From Desulfovibrionales bacterium (GTDB taxonomy: Bacteria > Desulfobacterota > Desulfovibrionia > Desulfovibrionales > Desulfonatronaceae), in the NCBI GenBank assembly GCA_007693505.1, contig REDL01000082.1:1-64000 (forward strand): a stretch of 64,000 nucleotides of DNA, given 5' to 3'. Shown here in pieces: positions 40,527 through 49,201 of this stretch. The notes under the pieces are model-generated. The model was not told the DNA's origin. It did no database searches and saw nothing but the letters and a program-made list of their open reading frames with translations. The first letter of the stretch is position 1; every line of letters begins with the position of its first letter. The position numbers were made by a program, and so were the translations under genes.

Positions 40527-43388
40527 TTGAAAGTCCTGATGTACAACGAGCTGACACCCGGCAAGATCCCCGGCTTCAAGAAGGTCGTGTCGTTTCTGGA
40601 AAACGGGGATTTTCGCTCCGCGGAAGTCAAGAAACTGGCCCCGAATCTCTTCAGGGCCCGGCTGGACAAGAGCGGCCGCCTGCTGTTTTCCCTGTACCGG
40701 CACAACGGCGAAACCTGCATTCTGGCCCTGGAGCACATCCCGAACCACGCGTATGAAAAATCCCGCTTTCTGCGCGGCGCCACCATCCAGGAAGACAAGA
40801 TCCCGGTCCTGGCCAACCCCGCTACAGAGCAGCCCGAGGACTTGGTCTATCTGAACCCGACCAGTTCCACCTTCCATTTGCTGGACAAGATCCTGTCCTT
40901 TGATGACCTGCAGCAGGCTGTGTTCACGGTGCCCCCGCCGCTGATCGTGATCGGCTCCGCGGGCAGCGGCAAGACCGCTCTGACCCTGGAAAAGATGAAG
41001 CTGGCTGCCGGGGACGTGCTGTACGTGACCACCTCGCCGTACCTGGTCCAGAGTGCCCGGAACATCTATCACGCCTACGGGTACGCCAACGAGGCCCAGA
41101 ACATCGACTTCCTGTCCTACCAGGAGTTCCTGGAAAGCATCCGGGTTCCCCAGGGCCGGGAGCTCAGCTTTCGGGAATTCGAGGCCTGGATCTCCCGCCA
41201 GCGCCTGTCTAGGGATCTGCGCGACGCCCACCAGCTGTATGAGGAGTTCAAAGGCGTGCTGACCGGATCGGCAGACGCGGTCTGTCTGAGCCAGGAGCAG
41301 TATCTGGGGCTGGGAGTGAAGCAGTCCATCTATCCCCGGGAGCAGCGCCAGGAGGTCTATGACCTGTTTCGCGGCTACCTGCGCCTGCTCCAGGACCAGG
41401 GCTGCTATGACGTGAACATGCTCAGCCACGCCTATGCCGATCTGATCCAGCCGCGGTACGATTTTGCCGTGGTGGACGAGGTCCAGGACCTCACCGCGGT
41501 GCAGCTGCAGCTGATCCTGCGCTCCCTGCGCAAGATCCGCAATTTCATCCTCTGCGGCGACTCCAATCAGATCGTCCACCCGAACTTCTTCTCCTGGGCC
41601 CGGGTAAAGAGTTTTTTTTACGCCCAGGAGGACGCCGGCCCCCCTTCTGAACTGATCCGCATCCTGAACACCAATTATCGCAACTCCCCGGAAATCACCG
41701 AGCTGGCCAACCGGATCCTGAAAATGAAAAACGCCCGGTTCGGCTCCGTGGACCGGGAAAGCAACTATCTGGTCCACAGCACGGCCCGAGAGCCGGGCAA
41801 GGTACTGCTGCTGCGCGACGAGCCGTCGCGGCTGCGGGAGATGGGGCAGCGGGCCAGAACCTCCACCCGGTACGCGGTGATCGTCCTGCATCCCGAGCAA
41901 AAGGCTGCGGCCAGAGCCGCCTTCGGCAGCCCCCTGGTCTTTTCCATCCAGGAAGCCAAGGGGTTGGAATACGAAAACGTGATCCTGTTCAACGTCACCT
42001 CCTCGGCGGCCAAGCGGTTCGCGGAGATCACCAGCGGCGTGACCCCGGAGCAGCTCCAGGGCGAAGACCTGAACTACGGACGGGCCAAGGACAAGAGCGA
42101 CAAATCCCTGGAAATCTACAAGTTCTACATCAACGCCCTGTACGTGGCCGTAACCCGGGCCGTGACCAACCTGTTCTGGGTGGAAAGCGAGCCCGGGCAT
42201 GCGCTGTTCAGCCTGCTGGGCCTGGAAGCCCTGACCGGCAAGCTGGACTTGGACAGCCGCCAGTCCAGCCTGGATGAATGGCGGCAAGAGGCGCACAAGC
42301 TGGAGCTGCAGGGCAAGCAGGAGCAGGCCGAGGCCATCCGCCGCGACATCCTCAAGCAGAAGACCCCGCCCTGGAAGGTGCTGGTGGATGAAACCCTGGC
42401 CGCGGTGGAGCACAACGCCCTGGTCCAGGGCGAGAAGAAGTCCCGGTTGCAGCTCTTTGACTACGCCCTGGTCTACAACGACCAGAAGCGGCTCCACGAT
42501 CTGCGCAAGGTCGGTTTCGCTCCCGCGGACAAACCGGATAAGGGGCTGACCATCCTGAATCAAAAGCACTTTTACACCTACGAGCTGAAGCAAAGCGCCG
42601 CGGTGATGCGCCAGGTGGATGATTTCGGGGTGGACTTCCGGGACGTCTTCAACCAGACTCCCCTAATGAACGCGGCCCGGATGGGCAATGCTGATCTGGC
42701 CAGGCGCCTGCTGGAGGCCGGAGCGGACACCTCCAGCGTGAACAGCGCCGGGTTCAATGCCTTCCGGATCATCCTGGAGCAGGCGGTCGTGAACCCCAAG
42801 TACGCGACCCGCAAGCTGCCGGAACTGTACGATCTGCTGGTTCCGGACAGCATGTCCGTCCAGGTGGAAGGCAAGCTGATCAAGATCGACAAGATCTGCA
42901 TGGACTTTTTTCTGCTCAACCTGATGATGGCCATGTTCTATGTCCGGTTCGGGGTCAAGTTCCTGCATCAGGCCGGGCGCTGCTTTGAAACCGCGGACTT
43001 CATCCAGGTCATGGAACCCTTCCCGGAAAGCGTCCTCCTGGAGCGCCGCAAGAAGCGGCCTTACCTGTCCAGCATTCTCGCCAAGAACGAAATGCACCGG
43101 GACGGTCCCTACAATCGCCGGCTGTTCGTGCGGATGCGCCAGGGCAACTACCTCTTCAATCCCCGGCTCAGTCTGCGCGTGGAAGGCCAGTGGTGCAACA
43201 TCTACGACGTTCTGAACGTGAACATGCTCTACGTCCGTTTTGACCTCAAAAACACGGACGCGAACCAGCTGGCCCGCATCGAAAACATTACCGACAACAA
43301 TCTGCTGCGATTGCGAACCTGGCTGGACAAAACACGCCAGGAGCCCGAAACCTCTTCCACCAAGGGTATGCATCCGGAGCAGAGCTGA
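40527..43388 (+). CDS. superfamily 1 (UvrD-like) helicase with RelE-like N-terminus and ankyrin repeat
   Basis: About 953 residues. Residues 1-75 (APNLFRARLDKSGRLLFSLY, then TCILALEHIPNHAYEKSRFL) have the strand pattern of RelE-superfamily toxins. The helicase follows: Walker A GSAGSGKT at 143-150, motif II DEVQD at 317-321, GDSNQIVHPNFFSW, NTNYRNSPEI, QEAKGLEYENVILF at 475, and YVAVTRA near 540. A helical linker leads to an ankyrin unit near 708-750 (NQTPLMNAARMGNADLARRL, LEAGADTSSVNSAGFN). The C-terminal 200 residues are unassigned. The start is probably TTG at 40527, nine bases after GGAGA; ATG at 40539 is an alternative. The DUF554 gene begins three bases after its stop. RelE-UvrD combinations exist, but the role is unknown; a nucleic-acid stress or defence function is possible. 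Confidence 0.82.
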   Translation: MKVLMYNELTPGKIPGFKKVVSFLENGDFRSAEVKKLAPNLFRARLDKSGRLLFSLYRHNGETCILALEHIPNHAYEKSRFLRGATIQEDKIPVLANPATEQPEDLVYLNPTSSTFHLLDKILSFDDLQQAVFTVPPPLIVIGSAGSGKTALTLEKMKLAAGDVLYVTTSPYLVQSARNIYHAYGYANEAQNIDFLSYQEFLESIRVPQGRELSFREFEAWISRQRLSRDLRDAHQLYEEFKGVLTGSADAVCLSQEQYLGLGVKQSIYPREQRQEVYDLFRGYLRLLQDQGCYDVNMLSHAYADLIQPRYDFAVVDEVQDLTAVQLQLILRSLRKIRNFILCGDSNQIVHPNFFSWARVKSFFYAQEDAGPPSELIRILNTNYRNSPEITELANRILKMKNARFGSVDRESNYLVHSTAREPGKVLLLRDEPSRLREMGQRARTSTRYAVIVLHPEQKAAARAAFGSPLVFSIQEAKGLEYENVILFNVTSSAAKRFAEITSGVTPEQLQGEDLNYGRAKDKSDKSLEIYKFYINALYVAVTRAVTNLFWVESEPGHALFSLLGLEALTGKLDLDSRQSSLDEWRQEAHKLELQGKQEQAEAIRRDILKQKTPPWKVLVDETLAAVEHNALVQGEKKSRLQLFDYALVYNDQKRLHDLRKVGFAPADKPDKGLTILNQKHFYTYELKQSAAVMRQVDDFGVDFRDVFNQTPLMNAARMGNADLARRLLEAGADTSSVNSAGFNAFRIILEQAVVNPKYATRKLPELYDLLVPDSMSVQVEGKLIKIDKICMDFFLLNLMMAMFYVRFGVKFLHQAGRCFETADFIQVMEPFPESVLLERRKKRPYLSSILAKNEMHRDGPYNRRLFVRMRQGNYLFNPRLSLRVEGQWCNIYDVLNVNMLYVRFDLKNTDANQLARIENITDNNLLRLRTWLDKTRQEPETSSTKGMHPEQS

Positions 43389-43391
43389 CCC

Positions 43392-44081
43392 ATGCCCATC
43401 GGTACCCTGATCAATGCCTGCGCCATCATCATCGGCAGTCTGCTCGGCCTGGTACTTGGCGGGCGCTTCTCGGACCGCTACCGCACCCTGGTCTACCACT
43501 CCATCGGGCTCTGCGTGCTGGTCATTGGCCTACATATGGCCCTGAGCTTCCAAAACATTCTGATCCTGGTTTTTTCCATGCTCTGCGGTGCGCTCTGCGG
43601 CCAACTCCTCCGCCTGGATGACCGTCTGACCATGGCCGGCAACGCCCTGAAAAATCGCCTCGGCTCCAAGGACGCCCGATTCACGGATGGTTTCGTTACC
43701 GCCTCCCTGCTGTTTTGCATCGGCTCCATGGCCATTCTTGGCTCCATCGACGAGGGCATTCGCGGTGACCGGACCATCCTGCTGACCAAATCCATCCTGG
43801 ACGGCTTTATTTGCATCCCCCTGGCCTCCACCTACGGCATTGGTGTGATGTTTTCCTTTTTGTCCGTCCTGCTCTACCAGGGCGGCATCACTCTTTTGGC
43901 TGGTCAGGCCCAAAACCTCTTCACCGAGCCAATCATCGCCCAACTCACCTCCACCGGAGGCCTGCTGATCATGGGCATCGGCATCAATCTGCTGGAACTG
44001 AAAACCATCAACGTCACCAATATGCTGCCCGCGCTGTTCTTTGCCGTACTCTTTACGGTTTTCTTTTCAAATGCCTTTTGA
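43392..44081 (+). CDS. DUF554 membrane protein (YdfK-like)
   Basis: 229 residues with about seven hydrophobic segments. The DUF554 pattern is clear: MPIGTLINACAIIIGSLLGL, GLCVLVIGLHMAL, FTDGFVTASLLFCIGSMAIL, GSIDEGIRGDRTILLTKSIL, DGFICIPLASTYGIGVMFS, and IMGIGINLLELKTINVTNML. The function of the family is not established; a transporter is often suggested. It starts three bases after the helicase stop, so the two are probably co-transcribed. Confidence 0.9.
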   Translation: MPIGTLINACAIIIGSLLGLVLGGRFSDRYRTLVYHSIGLCVLVIGLHMALSFQNILILVFSMLCGALCGQLLRLDDRLTMAGNALKNRLGSKDARFTDGFVTASLLFCIGSMAILGSIDEGIRGDRTILLTKSILDGFICIPLASTYGIGVMFSFLSVLLYQGGITLLAGQAQNLFTEPIIAQLTSTGGLLIMGIGINLLELKTINVTNMLPALFFAVLFTVFFSNAF

Positions 44082-44097
44082 TAGCCTTGAGTCAAAT

Positions 44098-44121
44098 GGC
44101 CGGTCATGGTGCCGACCGGCC
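44098..44121. terminator. GC-rich hairpin after the DUF554 gene
   Basis: GGCCGGTC and GACCGGCC are perfect 8-base arms around an eight-base loop, 16 bases after the stop. No T-run follows. It may separate the helicase-DUF554 unit from the rnf-like unit. Confidence 0.4.
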
Positions 44122-44214
44122 TGCATGGATGTGTCGCTGGTAAGATGAATATCCTCACCGCGACAATCGCCCCCAACTTAACCCACCATCCAGGCCTCGA
44201 GCCTGCCGACATAT

Positions 44215-45288
44215 ATGAAACTGCCCCCGATTCAGAAACAGAAGATCATGGTCAAGGTGCTCTACGCGCTTTTACCCGTGCTCGTGACCGCGACCTATTT
44301 CTTCGGGTTACGAGTTTTGGCCGTTGTCGCCGTGGCCATGGCCTTCGCCTTTCTTACGGAATGGTTCATGGCTTCGCGCCGAGGCGGCAAGGTCACCCAG
44401 GCCTGCTTTGTCACGGGTGCCCTGTACGCCCTGGCCTTGCCCCCCAACACCCCGTTCTGGATCACCGCCGTGGGCATCGTGGTCGGCATTCTGTTCGGCA
44501 AGGAATTGTTTGGAGGCTTTGGCAAGAACGTCTTCAACCCGGCCATTGTCGGTCGGGCGTTTGTCTGGCTGAGTTTCCCCCTGGAATTAACCAACCAATT
44601 TGTCCCGGTTTTCCGGGATTTTCCCGGCGGGCTGGTCCACTGGAGCATGGCCACGGCCGAAAAGCTCCCGGAATACCTGCACCAGGCATCACGAGAGATT
44701 GGCCACGACGTCGTGGACGTGATGACCTCGGCCACGCCCATGGTGGCGCGCAAATCGTTTGACTCCGAAATCGGCGCCATGGACTTGTTTCTGGGGTCCA
44801 TCGGTGGATTCTTCCAGTACGGTGAACAGACCCTGCTCCTCGGAGCAGGATCCATGGGCGAAGTCAGCGCGGCGGCCATCCTGGTGGGAGCGATCTACCT
44901 GCTGTACACCAAGACGGCCCAGTGGCGCCTGATGCTTCCACCGATCATCGGGGCTTCGGCCCTGTGCCTTTTCCTGCGTTACGGCCTGGGGGTGGATGCC
45001 GTCCCCCCGTTGGAATTCACGCTCTTTTCCGGCGCCCTGCTCTATGCAGCGGTATTCATGGTCACCGAACCGGTCAGTGGTCCGAAGCTGCCGGCATCCC
45101 AATGGATCTACGGCCTGTTCATCGGCATGATGATCGTTTTTTTCCGGGCTTACGGGATCTTCTCCGGGGCCGTGGCCTTCTCCATCCTGCTCGGCAACAT
45201 GCTCGCCCCGTCCCTGGACCTCTGGATCAAACGCTTTTCGGCCCGGCCTGCCAAATCGCAACCCGCCTCCGGGGGAGGCAAGTCATGA
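44215..45288 (+). CDS. rnfD: Rnf complex subunit D-like (RnfD/NqrB family)
   Basis: 357 residues and about ten membrane segments. Family motifs are FGGFGKNVFNPAIVGRAFVW, the covalent FMN site DVMTSATPMVARKSF with the acceptor Thr in SATP, GSMGEVSAAAILVGAIYLLY, and MVTEPVSGPKLPASQWIYGL. RnfD carries a flavin that passes electrons across the membrane in ferredoxin:NAD or Na+-pumping complexes. Its stop overlaps the rnfG start by four bases. The usual upstream rnfC is missing; the gene before it is DUF554. Confidence 0.88.
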   Translation: MKLPPIQKQKIMVKVLYALLPVLVTATYFFGLRVLAVVAVAMAFAFLTEWFMASRRGGKVTQACFVTGALYALALPPNTPFWITAVGIVVGILFGKELFGGFGKNVFNPAIVGRAFVWLSFPLELTNQFVPVFRDFPGGLVHWSMATAEKLPEYLHQASREIGHDVVDVMTSATPMVARKSFDSEIGAMDLFLGSIGGFFQYGEQTLLLGAGSMGEVSAAAILVGAIYLLYTKTAQWRLMLPPIIGASALCLFLRYGLGVDAVPPLEFTLFSGALLYAAVFMVTEPVSGPKLPASQWIYGLFIGMMIVFFRAYGIFSGAVAFSILLGNMLAPSLDLWIKRFSARPAKSQPASGGGKS

Positions 45289-45959
45289 AAAAGGACTCCC
45301 TTCCCTATGTCCTGGGCTTCATGTTGGCCATCAGTGCGTTCTTTGGAACCGGTGTCTCCCTGGTACATCACAGTACCAAGGACATGCTGGCCCGCAACGA
45401 ACAAATGCACCGCAACCGGACTATTGCCCATGCCTTTGACCTGCCGGTGGTGGGTCGGGACGCTGATGCCTTTGCCGCGGCGGTAGAGGAGCATGTGCGG
45501 GAAAGCAGGCTGCCCACGGACCAGCGCAACTGGACGGTCTTTGAACGGACCACCGAGGCCGTTGAAACCTCGGAGACGGACCGCGGGGACATCGGGTTCA
45601 TCTTTCAAGGTCAGGGGGTTTGGGACCTTATCCGCGGGGTGATCGTACTCAGTCCGGACCTGGAAGTTATCCGCAACCTCCGATTCCTGGAGCACGGTGA
45701 AACGCCCGGTCTCGGTGGACGGATCGAGGAAGACTGGTTTCTCGAACAGTTTCAAGGGGTGCGCGTCGCCTGGGACCGCCCCAGGGACAGTCGGCTGATT
45801 ATCGGAACCGCCCTGGACCCGGACGCTGCCAACCGCGTGGACGCCATCACCGGAGCCACGGGAACCTCCCAGGCGCTGATGGAGATGCTCAACACGGATC
45901 TGCACAATTTCCGCCAGGCCTTTCAAGACAACCAGCACACCCTGGAAACCGAGCGCTGA
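45285..45959 (+). CDS. rnfG: Rnf complex subunit G-like, FMN-binding
   Basis: 224 residues: one N-terminal membrane segment (LPYVLGFMLAISAFFGTGVS), then a periplasmic part. The segment GVWDLIRGVIVLSPDLEVIR, LEHGETPGLGGRIEEDWFLE, and the covalent FMN motif DAITGATGTSQAL with the T/S-GAT signature are those of RnfG/NqrC. The flavin is attached to the Thr by an ApbE enzyme, not encoded here. It is coupled to rnfD by a stop/start overlap and followed by rnfE after three bases. Confidence 0.9.
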   Translation: MKKDSLPYVLGFMLAISAFFGTGVSLVHHSTKDMLARNEQMHRNRTIAHAFDLPVVGRDADAFAAAVEEHVRESRLPTDQRNWTVFERTTEAVETSETDRGDIGFIFQGQGVWDLIRGVIVLSPDLEVIRNLRFLEHGETPGLGGRIEEDWFLEQFQGVRVAWDRPRDSRLIIGTALDPDAANRVDAITGATGTSQALMEMLNTDLHNFRQAFQDNQHTLETER

Positions 45960-45962
45960 ACC

Positions 45963-46574
45963 ATGGCCGAAACCTCGAAAAGCATCTTTGAAAAAGGCAT
46001 CTGGGCCGAGAATCCGGTTTATCGGCAGGTCTTGGGCATCTGCTCGGCTCTGGCCGTGACCAACATGCTGACCAACACTCTGCTGATGTGCGCCGGGGTG
46101 ATCTTCACCACGGCCATGTCCAACCTGACCGTCTCCATCCTGCGCAACTACATTCCCACCCGGATCCGCATGATGGTCCAGGTGCTGATCATCGCCAGCT
46201 TCGTGATGATGGTGGACATTATGATCCGCGCGGCAGCTCCGGATATTCATCGCTTTATCGGCCCCTACGTTGGCTTGATCATCACCAACTGCATCATCAT
46301 GGGCCGGGCCGAGGCCTTTGCCAGCCAAAACCGCCCCTGGCCGTCACTCCTGGACGGCCTGGCCACCGGCCTGGGCTACTCCTTCGTGCTCATCGCCATT
46401 GCCCTGGTTCGCGAACCCCTGGGCTTTGGGACCATACTCGGCTACTCCCTGCCGGCCAAGGATCTGTGGTGGCAATCCTGGACCATCATGATCATGCCAC
46501 CCGGCGCTTTCTTCACCCTGGGTCTGCTTACCTGGTGGGCCCGGGCCAAGACGGATCCCAGCGTAAAGGAATAA
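45963..46574 (+). CDS. rnfE: Rnf complex subunit E-like (RnfE/NqrD family)
   Basis: 203 residues with six membrane segments. LGICSALAVTNMLTNTLLMC and GPYVGLIITNCIIMGRAEAF contain the two Cys that in RnfA/RnfE and NqrD/NqrE hold an intramembrane iron-sulfur centre. The rest (SLLDGLATGLGYSFVLIAIA, LVREPLGFGTILGYSL) also fits. RnfE normally pairs with RnfA in inverted topology. No rnfA or rnfB follows; the next gene, rel, is convergent. The cluster is thus D-G-E only. Confidence 0.9.
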   Translation: MAETSKSIFEKGIWAENPVYRQVLGICSALAVTNMLTNTLLMCAGVIFTTAMSNLTVSILRNYIPTRIRMMVQVLIIASFVMMVDIMIRAAAPDIHRFIGPYVGLIITNCIIMGRAEAFASQNRPWPSLLDGLATGLGYSFVLIAIALVREPLGFGTILGYSLPAKDLWWQSWTIMIMPPGAFFTLGLLTWWARAKTDPSVKE

Positions 46575-46636
46575 CGTTAAAAAACTCCCAGTTCCCGGTG
46601 GATCAGGCAATCTCTACAACAGCGAACGGCTTGGGC

Positions 46637-48784
46637 TCACTTTTCGGTGAGCCGAACCACCTCCACCACGGAATCCAATTTGCTGATCTTCTCAATGACG
46701 CCGTACAAATGGGCAGAGTCCCGAACGTCGACCTGAAACAACATCTCCGTCTTGCCATCCGGCCGGGAATGAAATGACCCGGAATCAATGTTCATGGCCT
46801 CCCCGGCCATGAGCATGCTGATCTCGCCCAGCACGCCGGGAACATTTTTGCAGATAAGCCGGATCTTGGCCGGGAACGGCTTGCTTGCGTCGCCCTCCCA
46901 GTACACGTCCAGCATGCGCTCCGGTTCCAGGTGGGCCACGTTCGGGCAGTCCACGGTGTGCACGATGGCACCACGCCCGCGACTGATGAACCCGACTATG
47001 GGGTCACCGGGCAACGGATTGCAGCATTTGGCGAACTGAACCAGAATGTCGTCCACGCCCTTGATGCTGATCCCCTTGGTTTTTCCCGGCCTCGCCTGCT
47101 CTTGTGCTGTTGGTGACCGCTCCTCCCGCGCTTCCACTGCCTTCTGCTCCGCGGGCAGCATCCGGTTGAGCACCTGTCTGGGTGTGATCCGTGCATAGCC
47201 CACGGCGGTCAAGAGATCCTCGGGCGTTTTGAAGGACAGTTCTTCCACGACCTTGTCGAACCGCCCGTCCTTCATGGCCTTGGCCATGTTCACGCCGACC
47301 TTGCGACCTTCCTTCTCCAGAATCTCGCGGGCAAAGGCAATACTCCGATCCCGCTCCTCGGTGCGCACCCAATGCTTGATCCGGGCCTTGGCCTTGGCTG
47401 TCTTGACGAATTTCAGCCAATCCTTGCTGGGATGGCGACCAGAGTCCGTGATGATCTCTACGGTATCGCCATTGTGCAGCGGGGTGGACAAGGGCACCAA
47501 TCTGCCGTTGACCCGGGCTCCAGTGCAGTGATTGCCCACCTCGGTATGCACCATGTAAGCGAAGTCCACAGGGGTTGCCCCTTCCGGCAGTTCCTTGACG
47601 TCTCCCCGAGGCGTGAACACATAGACCTCATCTTGAAACAAATCGATCCGCAACGAGGCCATAAATTCACGTGGATTCTCCAAATCCTGCTGCCAGTCCA
47701 GGATTTGGCGCAGCCAGGAAAATCGATCGACGTCTTTATCCTTGCCTTTTGCTCCCTCCTTGTATTGCCAATGGGCCGCAACCCCGTATTCAGCCAGACG
47801 GTTCATATCCTCGGTGCGGATCTGGATCTCGATACGCTCTCCATCCGGACCGAATACCGTGGTGTGCAAACTTTGGTACATATTCTTCTTGGGCATGGAG
47901 ATGTAGTCCTTGAATCTTCCCGGAACGGGTTTCCACAAGGAGTGAACCAACCCCAGCACGGCGTAACAGTCTTTGATGGAACCGACGATGGTTCGAAAGG
48001 CGATCAAGTCGTAGACTTGATCCAGATTCAAGCCTTGCTGCAACATCTTATGGTAGATACTGTAAATGTGCTTGATCCGCCCTTTGACCCGCCCGGTTAT
48101 CTTGTTGGTCTCCAGGAGTTCTTCGATCATGGAGATGACCTTGCCAATATACTCCTGACCAACACTTTGGTGCTGCTGGACGCCGTTGGCTATTTGTTGA
48201 TAGATATCCGGCTTCAGGTATCGTAGGCTCAAATCCTCCAGTTGGACCTTGACCCGGTACAAACCGAGCCTGTTGGCGAGGGGAGCGTAGATATCCAGAG
48301 TCTCCTTGGCGATCAGGCGCTGTTTGATGTTTTTCTGGAATTCCAGGGTGCGCATGTTGTGCAGACGGTCTGCCAGCTTGACCATCAGTACCCGGATATC
48401 ATCAGCCATGGCCAGGATCATTTTACGGATGTTTTCGGCCTGGGCCTCTTCCTTGGAGTGAAAACTCATCTTGCTGATCTTGGTGGTCCCGGCAACAATC
48501 TTGGCCACGTCGTTGCCGAATTCCGCGGCGACCTCCTTGATGGTCACCTTGGTATCCTCCACGGTGTCGTGCAGCAGGCCGGCGGTAATGGACGCTTTGT
48601 CCAGTTTCATCTCAGCCAGGGAATTGGCTACTTCCAATGGGTGAAAAAGATAGGGTTCCCCGGAAAGACGGGTCTGTCCGGCATGGGCCGCCGCGGAAAA
48701 AACGTAGGCTTTCTGAATCAGGTTCATGTCTTCCGGAGACATATATCCGGAGACCTTTTCCAAAATTTCATGGATGCGGATCAT
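46637..48784 (-). CDS. rel: bifunctional (p)ppGpp synthetase/hydrolase, Rel/SpoT family
   Basis: 715 residues with the full domain set. HD hydrolase motifs: AHAGQTRLSGEPYLFHPLEV, LLHDTVED, VKLADRLHNMRTL. Synthetase motifs: YDLIAFRTIV, RFKDYISMPKKNMYQSLHTT, EIQIRTEDMNRLAEYGVAAH. Then TGS (VYVFTPRGDVKELPEGATPV), a zinc-finger-like part with the Cys pair in FAKCCNPLPGDPIVG, and a C-terminal ACT domain. RFKD is the charge type of bifunctional enzymes, and the HD site is intact, so it can both make and destroy the alarmone. It controls the stringent response. It converges with rnfE, and a small hairpin overlaps its stop codon. Confidence 0.96.
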   Translation of the reverse strand: MIRIHEILEKVSGYMSPEDMNLIQKAYVFSAAAHAGQTRLSGEPYLFHPLEVANSLAEMKLDKASITAGLLHDTVEDTKVTIKEVAAEFGNDVAKIVAGTTKISKMSFHSKEEAQAENIRKMILAMADDIRVLMVKLADRLHNMRTLEFQKNIKQRLIAKETLDIYAPLANRLGLYRVKVQLEDLSLRYLKPDIYQQIANGVQQHQSVGQEYIGKVISMIEELLETNKITGRVKGRIKHIYSIYHKMLQQGLNLDQVYDLIAFRTIVGSIKDCYAVLGLVHSLWKPVPGRFKDYISMPKKNMYQSLHTTVFGPDGERIEIQIRTEDMNRLAEYGVAAHWQYKEGAKGKDKDVDRFSWLRQILDWQQDLENPREFMASLRIDLFQDEVYVFTPRGDVKELPEGATPVDFAYMVHTEVGNHCTGARVNGRLVPLSTPLHNGDTVEIITDSGRHPSKDWLKFVKTAKAKARIKHWVRTEERDRSIAFAREILEKEGRKVGVNMAKAMKDGRFDKVVEELSFKTPEDLLTAVGYARITPRQVLNRMLPAEQKAVEAREERSPTAQEQARPGKTKGISIKGVDDILVQFAKCCNPLPGDPIVGFISRGRGAIVHTVDCPNVAHLEPERMLDVYWEGDASKPFPAKIRLICKNVPGVLGEISMLMAGEAMNIDSGSFHSRPDGKTEMLFQVDVRDSAHLYGVIEKISKLDSVVEVVRLTEK

Positions 48785-49201
48785 TATGAGTGCCTGTCAC
48801 GGAATCGGAAACGGCATGGTGCACTGGATCGTTCCGGCTGGATGATTTGCTGTATGGTTTGCTGGACGAATGAAACGGATGATCATTGCTCGAGCCCTCG
48901 TACTTCCAAGCAGGACAGGAAGCAATTTTTCCTGGCTCTTGCGACATTCCGACATTTTGATTAAATGAATCAACCCTAATCAAAATGTTGCGAATACGAG
49001 GAGGTCTTGATCATTTCTCTCGAAACGGAGTATAAGAAAAGCTTACTTTGCCATTGACTGAACCCCCTCAATCGAAACAAGCAAAAAATGCAAATAAAGA
49101 TCTATGGTTGCTTCTGCGCGAGAGGAAGCATTGCGTGTTGATACAGCCATCAGGAGTTTTTTCAACAAAAAGGTTGGCTCACGGAGGAGCTTGAAATACA
49201 C
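48785..49201. other. gene-free divergent region between rel and the SNF2 gene
   Basis: About 417 bases with no supportable gene. It contains the inverted repeat at 48952-48988 and AT-rich stretches near 49000-49100 that could hold promoters. A short open frame starting at 49104 overlaps the SNF2 start and is not convincing. Confidence 0.5.
48952..48988. promoter_or_regulatory. 12-bp inverted repeat, candidate operator
   Basis: ACATTTTGATTA (48952-48963) and TAATCAAAATGT (48977-48988) are exact reverse complements with a 13-base spacer. The spacing and AT-rich arms look more like a regulator site than a terminator, and no T-run follows. The binding protein is unknown. Confidence 0.45.

Noticed and set aside
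40185-42593. 802-codon open frame on the minus strand
   Set aside because: It is antisense to the RelE-UvrD-ankyrin helicase, whose motifs are unmistakable. GC-rich codon use leaves the reverse frame free of stops; its protein shows no domain.
46634-46653. Hairpin GGCTCAC/GTGAGCC at the end of rel as an intrinsic terminator
   Set aside because: The stem overlaps the stop codon and no T-run follows on either strand; too weak to call.
46637-48784. Met in the Rel synthetase motif NMYQSLHT where Gly is found in some homologues
   Set aside because: This variant is common in bifunctional Rel proteins, for example of Bacillus type, so it is not unusual.
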